DNA from: Phallusia mammillata
Lineage: Eukaryota > Chordata > Ascidiacea > Phlebobranchia > Ascidiidae
Direction: 5' to 3'
Length of the DNA stretch: 64,000 bases
Assembly (NCBI GenBank): GCA_003260075.1
Contig: QLIY01000475.1
Coordinates: 6,296-70,295, forward strand
Every line of letters starts with the position of its first letter. Position 1 is the stretch's first letter. The notes below the pieces were generated by a model that was given only the letters and a program-made list of their open reading frames with translations, searched no databases and had not been told where the DNA came from. Below are positions 46,248 through 57,296 of this stretch, piece after piece. Position numbers and translations under genes: made by a program.

Positions 46248-48031
46248 TTTTTTACTTCACTTTGTTGTTTTATTAAGTTTTGCAAAACAGAATGACAGAA
46301 AGTTTTAAGGCAACTTATACAGAACAAGTTGGTATCCAAGACAGCTGTGTCAGAAGTAGAATTCGTTTGCTGAAAACTGATTTCCTACATAAACTTTATG
46401 TTGTCAACCGAGCAATTTTTTAGGCATCGATCTTAAGTTTGTGAGGTTTGCTCAGCAGTCGTTAAAACCTCTCCTCACTTCGGTGTTTGAATTGGTTTTA
46501 TGGAAACCAACTTCTATTTGAGCTGTTGCTGCCAGGCATAATATCAAACTTATAGAGCTATTCTGGCAATTGTACTTTATACCGACGTTTCGACGTCCTA
46601 TACAGGTCGCCTTGATCCGGGTAAATAACAACTGAATGCGATTAATACAGTGCACGATCAACAAAGGAAAAAACACAACTAGGTATAACTTCAGTCCGGC
46701 TTATTATACTGTTGTGCGTAAGTTACAACTGAACCGTGTTTCTAAGTGATGGGTATCGTCTCATTTTGCCAGTTCAACCAACGTTTTAATGTTTTTTTGA
46801 AATTCTACTCCGCACAAACGATGAGATAAGCGCTCGCCTTGGGCAACTGGGCGAAGCTGTGATAAAATTTGCGACAATTCTTCATAACAGGAGGCGCATT
46901 AGCAAGGGGTGGCGGAACAGAAGCACAGGATATGATTGATGATTGTTGTGTCTGGAGAGGGGATACAGAAAAACTGAAGTAACAAACAAATTGATTCAGT
47001 GCAATGAAACACATGTTCCTTAGCTTAAAGTTAATAAGACCAGCCAATCTGTTGCAGCAAGCAGAGTGTAAAAGTATCGAGTCAATAAATGACAAGGCAG
47101 AATGTGATATAAACGTTTTGGAAACAGTTTTTGTTGTTAATTGGTATAATTTAATTTTTAAATAAGATTTGAAACTACAAGTTGTTTGGGGCGTTATTAA
47201 TTCTTCTCACAAAACAAATCAGCTTGAACGTATCTTTATCGTTCCTCTCATCCGAATATCGACAGGTTTATTTTCTTTGCTTGCGTAAAACTTTAAAACA
47301 ACAAACACGAACTTGACATCAGAGATGAGATAGAGATTGTCGTCGTTTGAACGATGTTTTGTGGACTAAACAGGCAAAAATGCTTCACTAGTGAGATTGT
47401 AGGCTTGGTAGAGACGCATGACACAGTCAAGCAAGCCATGTATTGTCGCTTGTTCGACGTGAGGTCGTTTAAAGAGCATTTATTTTTGAAAGACAGCCTG
47501 GCCAAGACAAGCAAGCACCGCAAACGAAGTCTATTGTTTAGTGACTAAACTTTAGTCTATTTTAAGCTATTGAACTAGAAACATAGAAGGTCAGGCTCAC
47601 ACAAGGCGTTATGAGTTATGACGTAGTTTTTTAACTCAAAGTTTTATCCCAAAGACTTGCAGGGCAAGGGATCAGTTTATAGAAGCTGCTTTAACATAAT
47701 GTGCTTCAATTTTTTGCTTAAAAACGCTCTAAAAACACAAAACATTTCCGCAAATTCAGGTACACAACTCACAGTTTTAAATATTCTGAACAAAAAGATC
47801 ACAGCCACTATTTATGTGTTAAGCATGTTTGCGTTTCGACAATTACTTTTGTCATCCATCAGGTCGTCAGAAATAAAATCCACAGGATGCATGGAGCTTG
47901 GTCTCGCACAACGAAAAATTTTTAACGCAAATTTTTTTTACACTGCGACTGTTGGCATAATAATATGTTGTATGTTTTTTAATTGCAGCAAATCTAGTCT
48001 AGTTGATTTTTAATTGAGTAAAACGGTGAAA

Positions 48032-48265
48032 ATGTCGAGCGACAAACGACTTGAAGCGATGGAGAAGTTGGTTGAACAACTTAAAGTGGAAAACAACGTT
48101 GAAAGAATCCCAGTTTCACAATCTGCTAGGGATCTTGTAGATTTCTGCATCCACAACGAACACAAAGACTATTTGCTGAGACTTACACTTTATGGGAAAT
48201 ACGATTCATGGCGAGTGAGGAACCCATACACCGTTAAACCTCCTAAAATATTTGGGTGTATCTAG
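48032..48265 (+). CDS. G-protein gamma-like subunit, copy 1, no CaaX box
   Basis: This small protein (77 residues) has the G-gamma fold signature: an N-terminal coiled-coil helix KRLEAMEKLVEQLKVENNVERIPVSQSARDLVDFC, split here as KRLEAMEKLVEQLKVEN and VERIPVSQSARDLVDFC, followed by the HKDYLL turn. Gamma subunits pair with G-beta and normally end in a prenylated CaaX motif. Here the C-terminus ends KIFGCI, with Cys second from last, so there is no CaaX box. Compared with copy 3, about nine extra residues precede the NPY motif, as in copy 2. An in-frame Met lies six codons upstream, but the Met used matches the other copies. A splice-acceptor-like AATTGCAG lies about 45 bp upstream, suggesting a 5' non-coding intron or trans-splicing. 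The coding region is intronless. Confidence 0.8.
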   Translation: MSSDKRLEAMEKLVEQLKVENNVERIPVSQSARDLVDFCIHNEHKDYLLRLTLYGKYDSWRVRNPYTVKPPKIFGCI

Positions 48266-48319
48266 TTGCCTTGTAATTCTACCCAACCGCCGATGTAAAT
48301 TTGCATTCTATGGGAGATT

Positions 48320-48563
48320 CAGTAGTGGGATTCAGCCGGTTCGCACCGGTTCTATAGAACCGTCGTACGGAATTTTATGAGATCAGCGAACCGGTTAGCA
48401 TTACTGGTTACTGTCAATGGACTTTTTGCAACAAAGTCGGCTGAAAAATATACTTTTTTGTGATAGAACCGGCTGAAAAATATGACTTTTGCGATAGAAC
48501 CGGCTGAAAAATATGACTTTTTATGATAGAACCTGCCGATAAAAAATTTGAATGCCACCACTG
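48320..48563. mobile_element. hAT-like MITE between G-gamma copies 1 and 2
   Basis: The ends CAGTAGTGGGATTCAGCC and ATGCCACCACTG mark the family, flanked by GGGAGATT and GGGAGAAC. It is longer than usual because a block containing GATAGAACCGGCTGAAAAATA is repeated three times inside. Confidence 0.8.
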
Positions 48564-48920
48564 GGGAGAACTTTCTTGTTTCTATTCGTCACGTTCATCG
48601 TGAGGTCGCCCGATACTTGAACAGGAAGCAAGCACCGCAAACGAAGTCTGTTGTTGAGTCGATTTTAAGGGTTTGAATCGAAATCACAATGGGCCAGGCT
48701 TTACACAAGGCGTTATGTAAGAGATTCAAACTAAAGTTAGGTTCAAGTTTTTATCCATTCGCAAGGCAGGGAACAGTTTATAGACGAGTAAAACACAATG
48801 TGCTTTAAGAAACACGTTTGAATTTTACACTGCGACTGTTGGCATAAAAATATGTTTTATGTTTTTCAATTTCAGGAAATCTAGTCTAGTTGATTTTTAA
48901 ATTGGGTAAAATTCGTGAAA

Positions 48921-49151
48921 ATGTCAAGCGACAAACGACTTGAAGCGATGGAAAAGTTGGTTGAACAACTTAAAGTGGAAAACAGTGTGGAAAGAATCCC
49001 AGTTTCGCAATCTGCTAGGGATCTTGTAGATTTCTGCATCCGCAACGAACATAAAGACTATTTGCTGACGAGATCTTCATTTATTGAGGATTCACAGCGG
49101 GTGGGGAACCCGTTCATTCTCAGACCTACTAAAATATTATGGTGCATCTAG
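48921..49151 (+). CDS. G-protein gamma-like subunit, copy 2, no CaaX box
   Basis: At 76 residues this copy is nearly identical to copy 1 over the helix and the SQSARDLVDFC region (KVENSVERIPVSQSARD). The C-terminal third differs: TRSSFIEDSQRVGNPF then ILRPTKILWCI, again with Cys second from last and no CaaX motif. The extra residues before NPF and the altered tail are shared in outline with copy 1, so the change predates their separation. No intron interrupts the coding region. The frame is open throughout, so if it is a pseudogene it is recent. Confidence 0.8.
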   Translation: MSSDKRLEAMEKLVEQLKVENSVERIPVSQSARDLVDFCIRNEHKDYLLTRSSFIEDSQRVGNPFILRPTKILWCI

Positions 49152-49559
49152 CTGCCTTGTAAATCTACCCTACTGCCGCTGTAAATCTGTATTCTATGGG
49201 AGAACTTTCTTATTTCAATACGTCACGTCCATCGCCCAGTACTGAACAGGAAGCAAAGTCTATTGTTGAGTCTGTTTTAAGGGTTTAAATCGAAATCACA
49301 ATAGGTCAGGCATATCCAAAGCGCAAGGCGCGGTAAATTGAACCTAAAGTTAGGTGGAAGTTTTTGCAATTGTATCCAAAGCACTTGCAAGGCCAGGAAC
49401 CAGTTTATAGACGTTTACAACCAAAGTGCTTAAAAAAACACGCAAAAAGTTTGCCCAAATATTTTTCACATCGCGAGTGTTGCCAAAAAAATGGTTTTAT
49501 GTTTTTCAATTGCAGCAATTCTAGCCTAGTTTGTTTTAAATTGGGTAAAATTCGTAATA

Positions 49560-49760
49560 ATGTCAAGCGACAAACGGCTTGAAGCGATGGAGAAGTTGGT
49601 TAAACAACTGCGGATGGAAAACAGTGTGGAACGGATCCCAGTTTCGCAATCAGCTCGCGAACTTGTGGATTTCTGCATCGACAACGAACACAAGGACTAT
49701 TTGTTGACGAGAGACACGGCAAACCCGTACAAGCCTGACAAACCATGTCCAGTTCTCTAG
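49560..49760 (+). CDS. G-protein gamma subunit, copy 3, CaaX CPVL
   Basis: A typical short G-gamma of 66 residues. The helix LEAMEKLVKQLRMENSVERI and SQSARELVDFC are followed by HKDYLLTRDTANPYKPDK and the terminal CPVL, a CaaX box whose final Leu predicts geranylgeranylation and membrane anchoring. It is expected to form a dimer with G-beta at the plasma membrane. The NPYKPDK segment corresponds to the NPF motif of vertebrate gamma subunits. Single exon, with the same acceptor-like site upstream as copies 1 and 2. It is probably functional. Confidence 0.9.
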   Translation: MSSDKRLEAMEKLVKQLRMENSVERIPVSQSARELVDFCIDNEHKDYLLTRDTANPYKPDKPCPVL

Positions 49761-50213
49761 TTGCCTTGTAATTCTACCCTACTGCCGCTGTAAATCTGTA
49801 TTCCCTTGAGGAACTTCCCTATTTCAATACCCGCTGCTGATTTCCTTGTTTCTCGCCGGATTCGAACTCGCAACCTTCCGATGTTTAAAACATTATTTGC
49901 ACTGTGCACAAATCGCACAATTATTTTGAAGACTTAAAAAACTCTAAATTGTTTTGTTAAACAAGCAAAATCCAATAAGCGAATTGTTATTTTCCCGAAG
50001 ATATGTATCCCCCTCCTTTTTTTGTCACAAATTTTGATTCCCAATACTCACAGTTTGCAAATTTAACGTGTGTTCTGAAATTTTTTTCTTGGTTTTGTTG
50101 CAACTCTGGATTTTACTAAATGATTATTGTGATGCTGACGTATTTACCCAGGTTTTTTCGTTTGCAGAAAAATAGGATATTATAAAAAAAACTAAAAAGA
50201 AACTGAAAACAAG

Positions 50214-50411
50214 ATGTCAAACAAACGACTGCAGGCGATGGAGAAACTCGTACAGCAACTCAGGATCGAAAACGACATCGACAGAGTCCCAGTGTCGCAA
50301 TCAGCAAAAGAACTCGTGGATTTCTGCAACGGTCAGCAAGTCCACGATTTTCTCGTCACAAAGCAAGGTCCGAACCCGTTTAAACCCGACAAACTGTGTC
50401 CTGTAGTCTAG
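50214..50411 (+). CDS. G-protein gamma subunit, copy 4, CaaX CPVV
   Basis: The most divergent copy, 65 residues: LQAMEKLVQQLRIENDIDRV, SQSAKELVDFC, then an altered turn (NGQQVHDFLVTKQGPNPF) and the terminal CPVV, a CaaX box. Its codon use is richer in G and C than the other copies and its flanks do not align with them, so it is the older paralogue and may represent the ancestral locus. Single exon with a TTTGCAG acceptor-like site about 47 bp upstream. Confidence 0.9.
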   Translation: MSNKRLQAMEKLVQQLRIENDIDRVPVSQSAKELVDFCNGQQVHDFLVTKQGPNPFKPDKLCPVV

Positions 50412-51877
50412 TGGCACTGTAATTCAACTCCACTGACACTGTAAATTTGATTTGTGTATTTTTGTTCCAAGTCAGGTTTTTACTAAAAATGCCCGCCTGA
50501 TTCTTTTTTCTCTGTATGAAAAACGCCAATTTGTTACAAACGATGCCTTTACCTTTTTCCCTTTTATGGAACAAATCTTTCGAAGTTACTGATTTTGTTG
50601 TTTACGAAAAACGTGAAATAGTTACGCCAAAACACACTTAAACATAATTAAATATAAGTTTTTTTTATTGATGAATTTATAACTTTTCGCAGCAGATTTC
50701 TGTGGCTCTTATTTCTGCCCTACTATTTTTGCAGGAAACCCTTTTTTGCATGTGACAATTAAGCGCTTCTGTCGTTTTTTATATATTTGTTCTAGCGATT
50801 GAAAGCATAGTTTAATGACATCCGAAGTTGCAATATTTCTTGCCAAAATGTTACCTTTCATATTTTCCATGTATGCGGATTTCTATGTGATGACGTGTTA
50901 TTATGCAGAGACTTTGCGAGCAAAGAATTTGTCAACATTTTCAAAATTTTTGTGATTTTTATTCAAGAAGTTGCAGATATTCAGATTCATTTCGCTTCAC
51001 CAGATTTTGCAATATGCATTTCTTTCTAGAAGACAGTATTAAAAAAATAGTTGAAACATGTTTCAAACATTTCTAATTATATAATGCATTAATGGTCGGG
51101 TTACATTGGAAAATCAAAAGCGACAGAATAGAATAGTATATTGTTTTTTAACCTGCCGTTTGTGCGGCTTATAATCGAGGGCGGCTTACAATCGAGGACG
51201 GCTCACATTCTAATTTATACCGAAATTATTTCTACACTCCAACGTTCAAAACATGCATGCATGTACAGAACAGAGTATACGTCGATGTAAGTTCTGTTGC
51301 GTACAATAATCAACGTAACTAACAAGTAGGCTATGGGCAAATAGTTATACTCAAGTAACAACAGAAAGATGTATTAAGAAACAATAGTATCTAATATTCC
51401 AGCGTGCGGCTTACAATCGAGAGCGGCTTATAAACGAGCAAATACGGTAACAGAATAGAAATCCATAATTTACTTGAATCAGCGTGTATCTAAGATCACC
51501 CGGGAAAGATTAGTTGATGTTTCGACTTTTGTCAAAGTATGTTTTGCAATCGATGTGAACTTCAATGAAAAAGAGATTAGTGGGAATGGAAAACAGAATT
51601 TAGATGTTTTTAGTTTAACAAGGGCACATTTCAACTTTGGTTAAACAAAATTACAGTGAACCAGATTAACAATGGAATAAAAACAAACTAAGTTAAGTTA
51701 TGTCTCTAACTAACTCTCTCTCTATAGTATATATATATATATGTTGAAGAAAAAGTGTTTTGGAAGAATAGCATGTTGCTTTTTGTGCGTTTGAAATTGT
51801 TATCAGTTTAATTAAAGTTTTGTTGTTCAGTTTTGAAACCTTTTTCTTTCTGTTTCCAGGCTGTAGTCAGTATTGCA
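50412..51877. other. Intergenic region before EXO1 with a dispersed repeat
   Basis: AT-rich sequence without a supported gene. From about 51150 to 51450 several GCGGCTTA-AATCGAG motifs (51165, 51182, 51407, 51424) mark a repeat with related ends. A short (TA) run lies at 51727-51741. A TTTCCAG acceptor at 51853-51859 lies 18 bp before the EXO1 start codon and probably ends a 5' non-coding intron. Confidence 0.5.
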
Positions 51878-54071
51878 ATGGGAATCCAGGGTTTACATAG
51901 ATTTGTTCGTGATGCAGTTGATGATATTCACATTAAGAAGTATGCAGGAAAACAAATAGCGGTCGACACATATTGTTGGATTCATCGTGGCTGTTTTGCT
52001 TGCGCTGATAAACTGGCAAAAAAAGAGAAAACGGATCAGTATGTAAAATACTGCCTCAAATATGTTGAAATGTTGGAGAAGTACAAAATAAAACCAATAT
52101 TGGTTTTTGATGGATGTCATTTGCCATCGAAAAGTCAAGTTGAAGAGCAACGGGGAAAAAGAAGAAAAGAAAATCTAGAACGAGGCCGACAACTTCTACG
52201 TGAGGGGAATTTAAGTGCTGCGAGAGATTGTTTCACAAAATGTATCAGTGTCACCCCCTCGATGGCATTGGAAGTTATGAATGCAATGCGCAATCGTGGA
52301 GTCGATTGTATCGTTGCTCCTTACGAGGCTGATGCCCAACTTGCATTTTTCTCTAAAAATAATTATGTTGAAGCTATTATCACTGAAGACTCGGACTTGT
52401 TGTGTTTTGGATCCAAGAAAGTCATCTTTAAACTTGACTTGTGCGGCAGAGGGCAGGAGGTGGCACTCGAAAACCTTGGAAGGGTAAAAAACTTGGTGGG
52501 TTTTACTCCAGATTTGTTTCGACAAATGTGTATTTTGTCGGGTTGTGATTATCTGCCGAGTGTCAAAGGTGTTGGTGTGGTTAAAGCTTGCAAAGCAATA
52601 AAGTTGTCAAAAAGTAAAGACTCCTATCAAGTGGCGAGAAAACTGCATCAGTACATAAAAGGGATTCAGCCCGTGGAAGCAAGTTATGGTCCAAACTTTG
52701 AACGCGCTGACAAAACATTTCTGTACCAGCTTGTGTTTGACCCTTACAAACGCAGACTCATTCCACTTAGTGAATACCCAGAAGGAACTACTGCTGAGGA
52801 TGTGAAATTTGCCGGAGCTGTTTTTCCCAAAGATGTAGCGATGCAAATTGCACTTGGGAATATTGATGTCGGCACGATGCAAACTGTTACAAGTTTTAAT
52901 GTGGATAAATGGGTGAGAACAAGAAAAAGTGCAAGTTCAATGCCAAGTATTTGGGCAAAAAACTCTTTGGTGGTGTCAAAGTTTAATGTAAAAGAAAGTG
53001 AAACTTTTAATGAGCCAACAGAGGAACAAACTCAGGAGGTTGAAAAATCGACACCAGTTGAAACACCTGAACTGGTCACTGCAACAGATGCCCTCGCAGT
53101 CATTGAATCTGATGCACCTGATGATCTGGCACAAAAAGATGATGCAAAAAGTGGACTAAGAAAGTTTCTGCAGGGAACTGTAAAATCTTCGGACTCAGAA
53201 ACGATAACAAAAAGTAGATTTTTCAAGACACCCAAGAAACAAACCGGAACCGACAATTCAGGTGAAAGTTCAAATCTTTCAAATAATTCGTTTGGAAGCA
53301 TTGAAGAAGAAAGTATTGAGTCAAAACCCAGTGATGCTGACCTCACTGACATTGTTAGTGATGTTATAAACCAGTATTTGGAAGAGGACAAACATCTTAC
53401 AAAAAGAAAGAACCCATTCACGAGAACTTCCCAAACAAAACGACCATGTCCTGATAAAATATCGTGCAAGTCTCCAAATTACAAAAGAAAGAAGAAACTG
53501 TTTAGGCCAGCTGCAGTCATAAATGATGATGTTAATTCAACCAATGAAGCATCACAAAATTTCGAGAAAAATGTTACACAGGATTTAAATAATGAAGATT
53601 TCGAGAAAAAAATTTCAGAAAATTTAAATTCTGAAGGTTTGGGTGAAACTGAAACATTAGATTTGTGTGAAAATAATGTGGAGTTGGAGACTTCTCAAAC
53701 AAGCAACAATAAAGGAACCTCAGGAAGAACACCTTTGTCACAATTACCAGACCCAAACGGAAAAGACGATATTCCAACTGTCACCATTTCATCTGATGAG
53801 GAAAAAACAGATTCCCAAAAACAATCAATTAAAAAAAGTAGAGTATTTGGCCTCGGCAGAAAAGTGGCCAAGTCTAAAACATCGGTTGTGTCAAAATATT
53901 TTGGGTCGGCCAAAGCGGGGGGGGGGTTTGGGTCTGGGCAGAAAAGTGGGCAAGTCTAAAACATCGGTTGTGTCAAAATATTTTGGGTCGGCCAAAGCAA
54001 GCGGACTCCGCAAAAAGACTCAAACACCACAACAAGTCATAACAAGCTTTTTTAAGAAGTTGGATGGATAA
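51878..54071 (+). CDS. EXO1: Exonuclease 1 (EXO1), single coding exon
   Basis: EXO1 is a 5'-3' double-strand exonuclease and flap nuclease of the RAD2/FEN1 family, acting in mismatch repair, end resection and meiosis. The N-terminal and I domains are intact, with metal-binding residues D30, D78, E150, D152, D171, D173 and D224 (motifs VDTYCW, VFDGC, APYEADAQ, TEDSDLL, SGCDYLP). The C-terminal half is acidic, Ser-rich and poorly conserved, as usual, and ends with QQVITSFF, a canonical PCNA-binding PIP box. Without correction the frame stops at 53959. This is caused by an 82-base duplicated insert (61 bp repeated around ten G at 53917-53926); removing 82 bases brings the frame precisely into the one ending at 54071, giving 703 residues. 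The start is the MGIQGL Met, just after an acceptor. Confidence 0.95.
53917..53926 (+). other. G-run inside EXO1 coding sequence
   Basis: Exactly ten G between 61-bp near-copies (53856-53916 and 53938-53998), offset 82 bases, breaking the reading frame. Confidence 0.88.
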
Positions 54072-55360
54072 TTTTGCTGAATTATAAGCAAGCAATAGTT
54101 TGTGATTTATGGTGCTCCTGCCAGTTTATAATTATGAGCCTTTGAATGCAATTGACTGCAGGGTTTGTTATAATGTATTATTTAATGTAATATTTTATAA
54201 CTTGAACCTTGTAATTTAATTGCTTCCATTTTAACGTAACGAAATGTCTCCGATGTGTTTATAACATACGCGTGGAAATATATTCGTTGTAAGTTAAATT
54301 GAATTCGTTTTGTTTCAACTCTCCACTAGAGGCAGTGTCGAGTCAGCGTTAGTTAAACTTCGTAAAAACGGGGCGGACCCAGCAAAAACGGTTTAAGCTT
54401 TAAACTAGGCATTGGTTTTCAAACCTTTTTGACAAATTCCACACGTAATAATCCATTTTTTATTCCTTAAAAAAAAGTTGATATTTAAACGCTAAACCAA
54501 CAAAGATCATGTATAACTAGGTCTTTGTATACTTACAGGTTGTATTCCCTAAGCTTATTTACAAACCACATGTAGAGATTAAAGTGATTCCTTCCTGGTT
54601 GGCAACCACTGGTCTAAGGCAGGGCTTTATTCACTTTTAAGCACAAAATCTAGAGTTTCAAAAACGTGAAAAAAACGAAATTATTGCAAGCCTTGGACTT
54701 TTCTTCTGTTAAACAAATTTTCACTGTTTCAACCACGAAGGGATAGATACCCACTGGATATTTTCTGTGAACAGAACATCTTAGTGAAATCTTTAAATGC
54801 GTGAAAGTGAGGACGTAAAATATTTGCATAACGTTTCTGTTGGTGTTTGTCACGGCCATATAACGATTGCAAACTTTTTACATTTCGCAGTACAATATTT
54901 TTTACGGTTCATTGCAAAAGTTATTGAAGGTCTGGTATAACGGCATTTAGTTTGGTTGGTCAAACGAGTGCTATGTGCGTTAGTCAGTTTAAGAGTAAGT
55001 TAAAATGATCAGAATTTAGCAAGTTTTGGGGAAAAACCGCTTTTTTGGGCGAATTTCATCTGTGACGAAGATTCTAAAACCAATACGCCTAAGGCCCGTG
55101 CTTCTGGCCACAAACACTGAGTCATTCATTGCAGCAAAACTTAGAAAATTCCGGCGCCTGAGGGATTTTTGTTGTTACATCTGCGGGAATGGAAATAACG
55201 CTCTGCGTGAACCAGGGTGAAAACATGTTGCGGTCAAAAACGTGGTTGGACTTCGGCTAACTCTTTATTACAAACCAAATTATAGACTAAAGGTATTCAT
55301 TAAATTATGATATTGAATCCATTCATTATTTAAATTCACTGAATGTTATGTTTTTAAGCG

Positions 55361-55369
55361 GGGGGGGGG
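55361..55369 (+). other. G-run between duplicated flanks
   Basis: Copies of about 92 bp (TATAAACCAAATTATAGACT...-like) with SNPs. Confidence 0.8.
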
Positions 55370-56082
55370 CTATAAACCAAATTATAGACTAAAGGTATTC
55401 ATTAAATGGTGAGATTGAATCCATTCATTATTTAAATTCACTGAATGTTATGTTTTTAAGCGGGTTGTTCTAACGATTGTTTTTAAACCGATAAAACAGT
55501 TGTTAGATGAAAAATTAGACAAAATCTCTACTTTAGCTTCACAATGAACTTCTGTTGACCCCAATAACTAAAACCATCTAAAAGATTTCAAAGTCTCCGA
55601 ATACATTTTGTCATCAACATTGCATTTCCAGCAAACTTTGTACGTTTTATCAGTTTGGTTATGCAGTACGTGGCATATTTATTAATGACGTAACTAGGTG
55701 TTTTGCAATTGTACCAACTGCCCATTCAAGCCCAACACGAGCAAAACCGTGTATATATTCCGTGTTTTTAACCAAGCTCAAACCAAATGGCTTTAATATT
55801 TGCATCCAAGTGCAATTTAACCAATTTTAAGAAAAACCTATTTTTCTTGAACCCGACTGCGTTAAATAATTGTCCGCATTTAATTTGTTTCTTGTTTCTC
55901 ATAATGGCGAGGGCGGTCTAGGGATCAAACAGATTTGAAATCCCAAAATATTTAAACTACTATTGTTCAAATAAGTAATCACTGTTATTCACTAGATCAG
56001 CTGATCAACTATACTGTTTAATTAGTGAATATACTTTCGTAAAAACCTTAAGCATGTAAACACAAAACTTAAGCAAAGACCT

Positions 56083-56092
56083 GGGGGGGGGG
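56083..56092 (+). other. G-run between long duplicated flanks
   Basis: The largest pair: about 360 bp on each side (ATGACGTAACT-GGTGTTTTGC...) with several SNPs and small indels. Confidence 0.8.
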
Positions 56093-56538
56093 TCACCGAT
56101 TATACACTTGGCATTTTTTATGACGTAACTTGGTGTTTTGCAATTGTACCAACTGCCCATTCAAGCCTAACACGAGCAAAACCGTGTATATATTCCGTGT
56201 TTTTAACCAAACTCAAACCAAATGGCTTTAATATTTGCATCCAAGTGCAATTTAACCAATTTTAAGAAAAACTTATTTTTCTTGAACCCGACTGCATCAA
56301 ATAATTGTCCGCATTTAATTTGTTTCTTGTTTCTCATAATGGCGAAGGCGGTCTAGGAATCAAACAGATTTGAAATCCCAAAATAGTTAAACTACTGTTA
56401 AAGCAAGATATATTCACATTCAAATAAGCGACCGATATTTACTAGATCAGCTGATCAACTATGCTGTTTAATTAGTGAATATTTAAAGAGAGAGAGAGAA
56501 ACTTTCGAAATCCTCTGATCAAAGTTTTATGAAGATAT

Positions 56539-56548
56539 GGGGGGGGGG
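56539..56548 (+). other. G-run between duplicated flanks
   Basis: Copies of about 52 bp around CTTTCGAAATCCTCTGATCA. Confidence 0.8.
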
Positions 56549-57042
56549 ATGAGAGAGAGAAGCTTTCGAAATCCTCTGATCAAAGTTGTATGATGATATA
56601 ATTATCACAACAGGGAAGGTTTGAGTTAGTAAGGGTTGGTCTAACAAATTTTGAACCACGTCCAATACCACTTACATAAAGGCCCGATTAAATACCTTCA
56701 ACATCGAGCTCCAAAAGAGCATTTAGATTTACCGGCGTTCTCTTGTTGAGGCGCGATAAGTTACTATTTATTGCACAAACTTTTCGTCAGGAAATTAAAC
56801 TTGTTAGGATGCGAGTTTTTGCTTGATGATATTTGACCGATGTATTTCAAAATTTGCAAACGTTTCATATTTGTTACTTCACAATTTTAAGTTTAGGAGT
56901 TGACTTAGCAAAGATACGAGGCAGTCGTTTAAGCATGTAATTCCCTACTAGCTCCGTGGAGGCAAAATATTTAAAATGATTTTCCAGCCTAATATAAACT
57001 TTCCATAACCTAGTAAATTTTGAACAGCAGGGTTACAGTGTG

Positions 57043-57236
57043 GTAGTGGAATTCAGCCGGTTCGTACTGGTTCTGTAGAACCGTCTCACGAAATTTTATG
57101 AGATCAGCGAACCGGTTAGCATAACTGGTTAATGGACTTTTTGTAACAAAACCTGCTGAAAAATATGACTTTTGTGATAGAACTGGCTGAAAAAAAATTG
57201 AATCCCACCGCTGTTCNTTTGAATCCCACCGCTGTT
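57043..57236. mobile_element. hAT-like MITE containing an undetermined base
   Basis: The TAGTGGAATTCAGCCGG left end and the GAATCCCACCGCTG right end, with internal AGATCAGCGAACCGG, match the family in reverse. The right end is repeated twice around the N at 57217, suggesting a misjoined contig end. Confidence 0.65.
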
Positions 57237-57283
57237 GCAGTCCTACCACAAGACTGGTAACCACTGCTTTTAAGCTGTGCAAC

Positions 57284-57296
57284 GGGGGGGGGGGGG
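57284..57296 (+). other. G-run between duplicated flanks
   Basis: Copies of about 52 bp around TCCTACCACAAGACTGGTAA. Confidence 0.8.

Larger units (their letters stand above)
44168..47500. other. Gene-poor region with repeats and gaps
   Basis: No gene is supported. It contains a hAT-like MITE broken by a G-run (45004-45139), G-runs at 45257, 45698 and 46237, a short CTG repeat at 45541-45561 and an arm of the palindromic element near 46505-46620 (GACGTTTCGACGTCCTATAC). A minus-strand open stretch at about 46952-46805 follows a CTCTCCAG acceptor-like site and could be a terminal exon, but nothing connects to it. Confidence 0.45.
47505..49830 (+). repeat. Tandem segmental duplication carrying G-gamma genes
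   Basis: Three units share upstream sequence (GCAAGCACCGCAAACGAAGTCT, then CAGGC...CAAGGCG), a pyrimidine-rich GTTTTTCAATTGCAG acceptor-like site, the coding region and a downstream TGCCTTGTAA-TCTACCC block. Approximate units are 47505-48310, 48620-49200 and 49245-49830. A hAT-like MITE (48320-48563) separates the first two and is absent from the others. The fourth gene at 50214 shares only its coding region. Confidence 0.75.

Noticed and set aside
46805-47095. Minus-strand exon ending at 46805
   Set aside because: An acceptor-like site and stop are present, but no other exon of such a gene could be found and there is no family match; mentioned only within the region entry.
53927-53959. Natural early stop of EXO1
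   Set aside because: The stop appears only after the duplicated insert; removing 82 bases restores one frame to the conserved-looking C-terminus.
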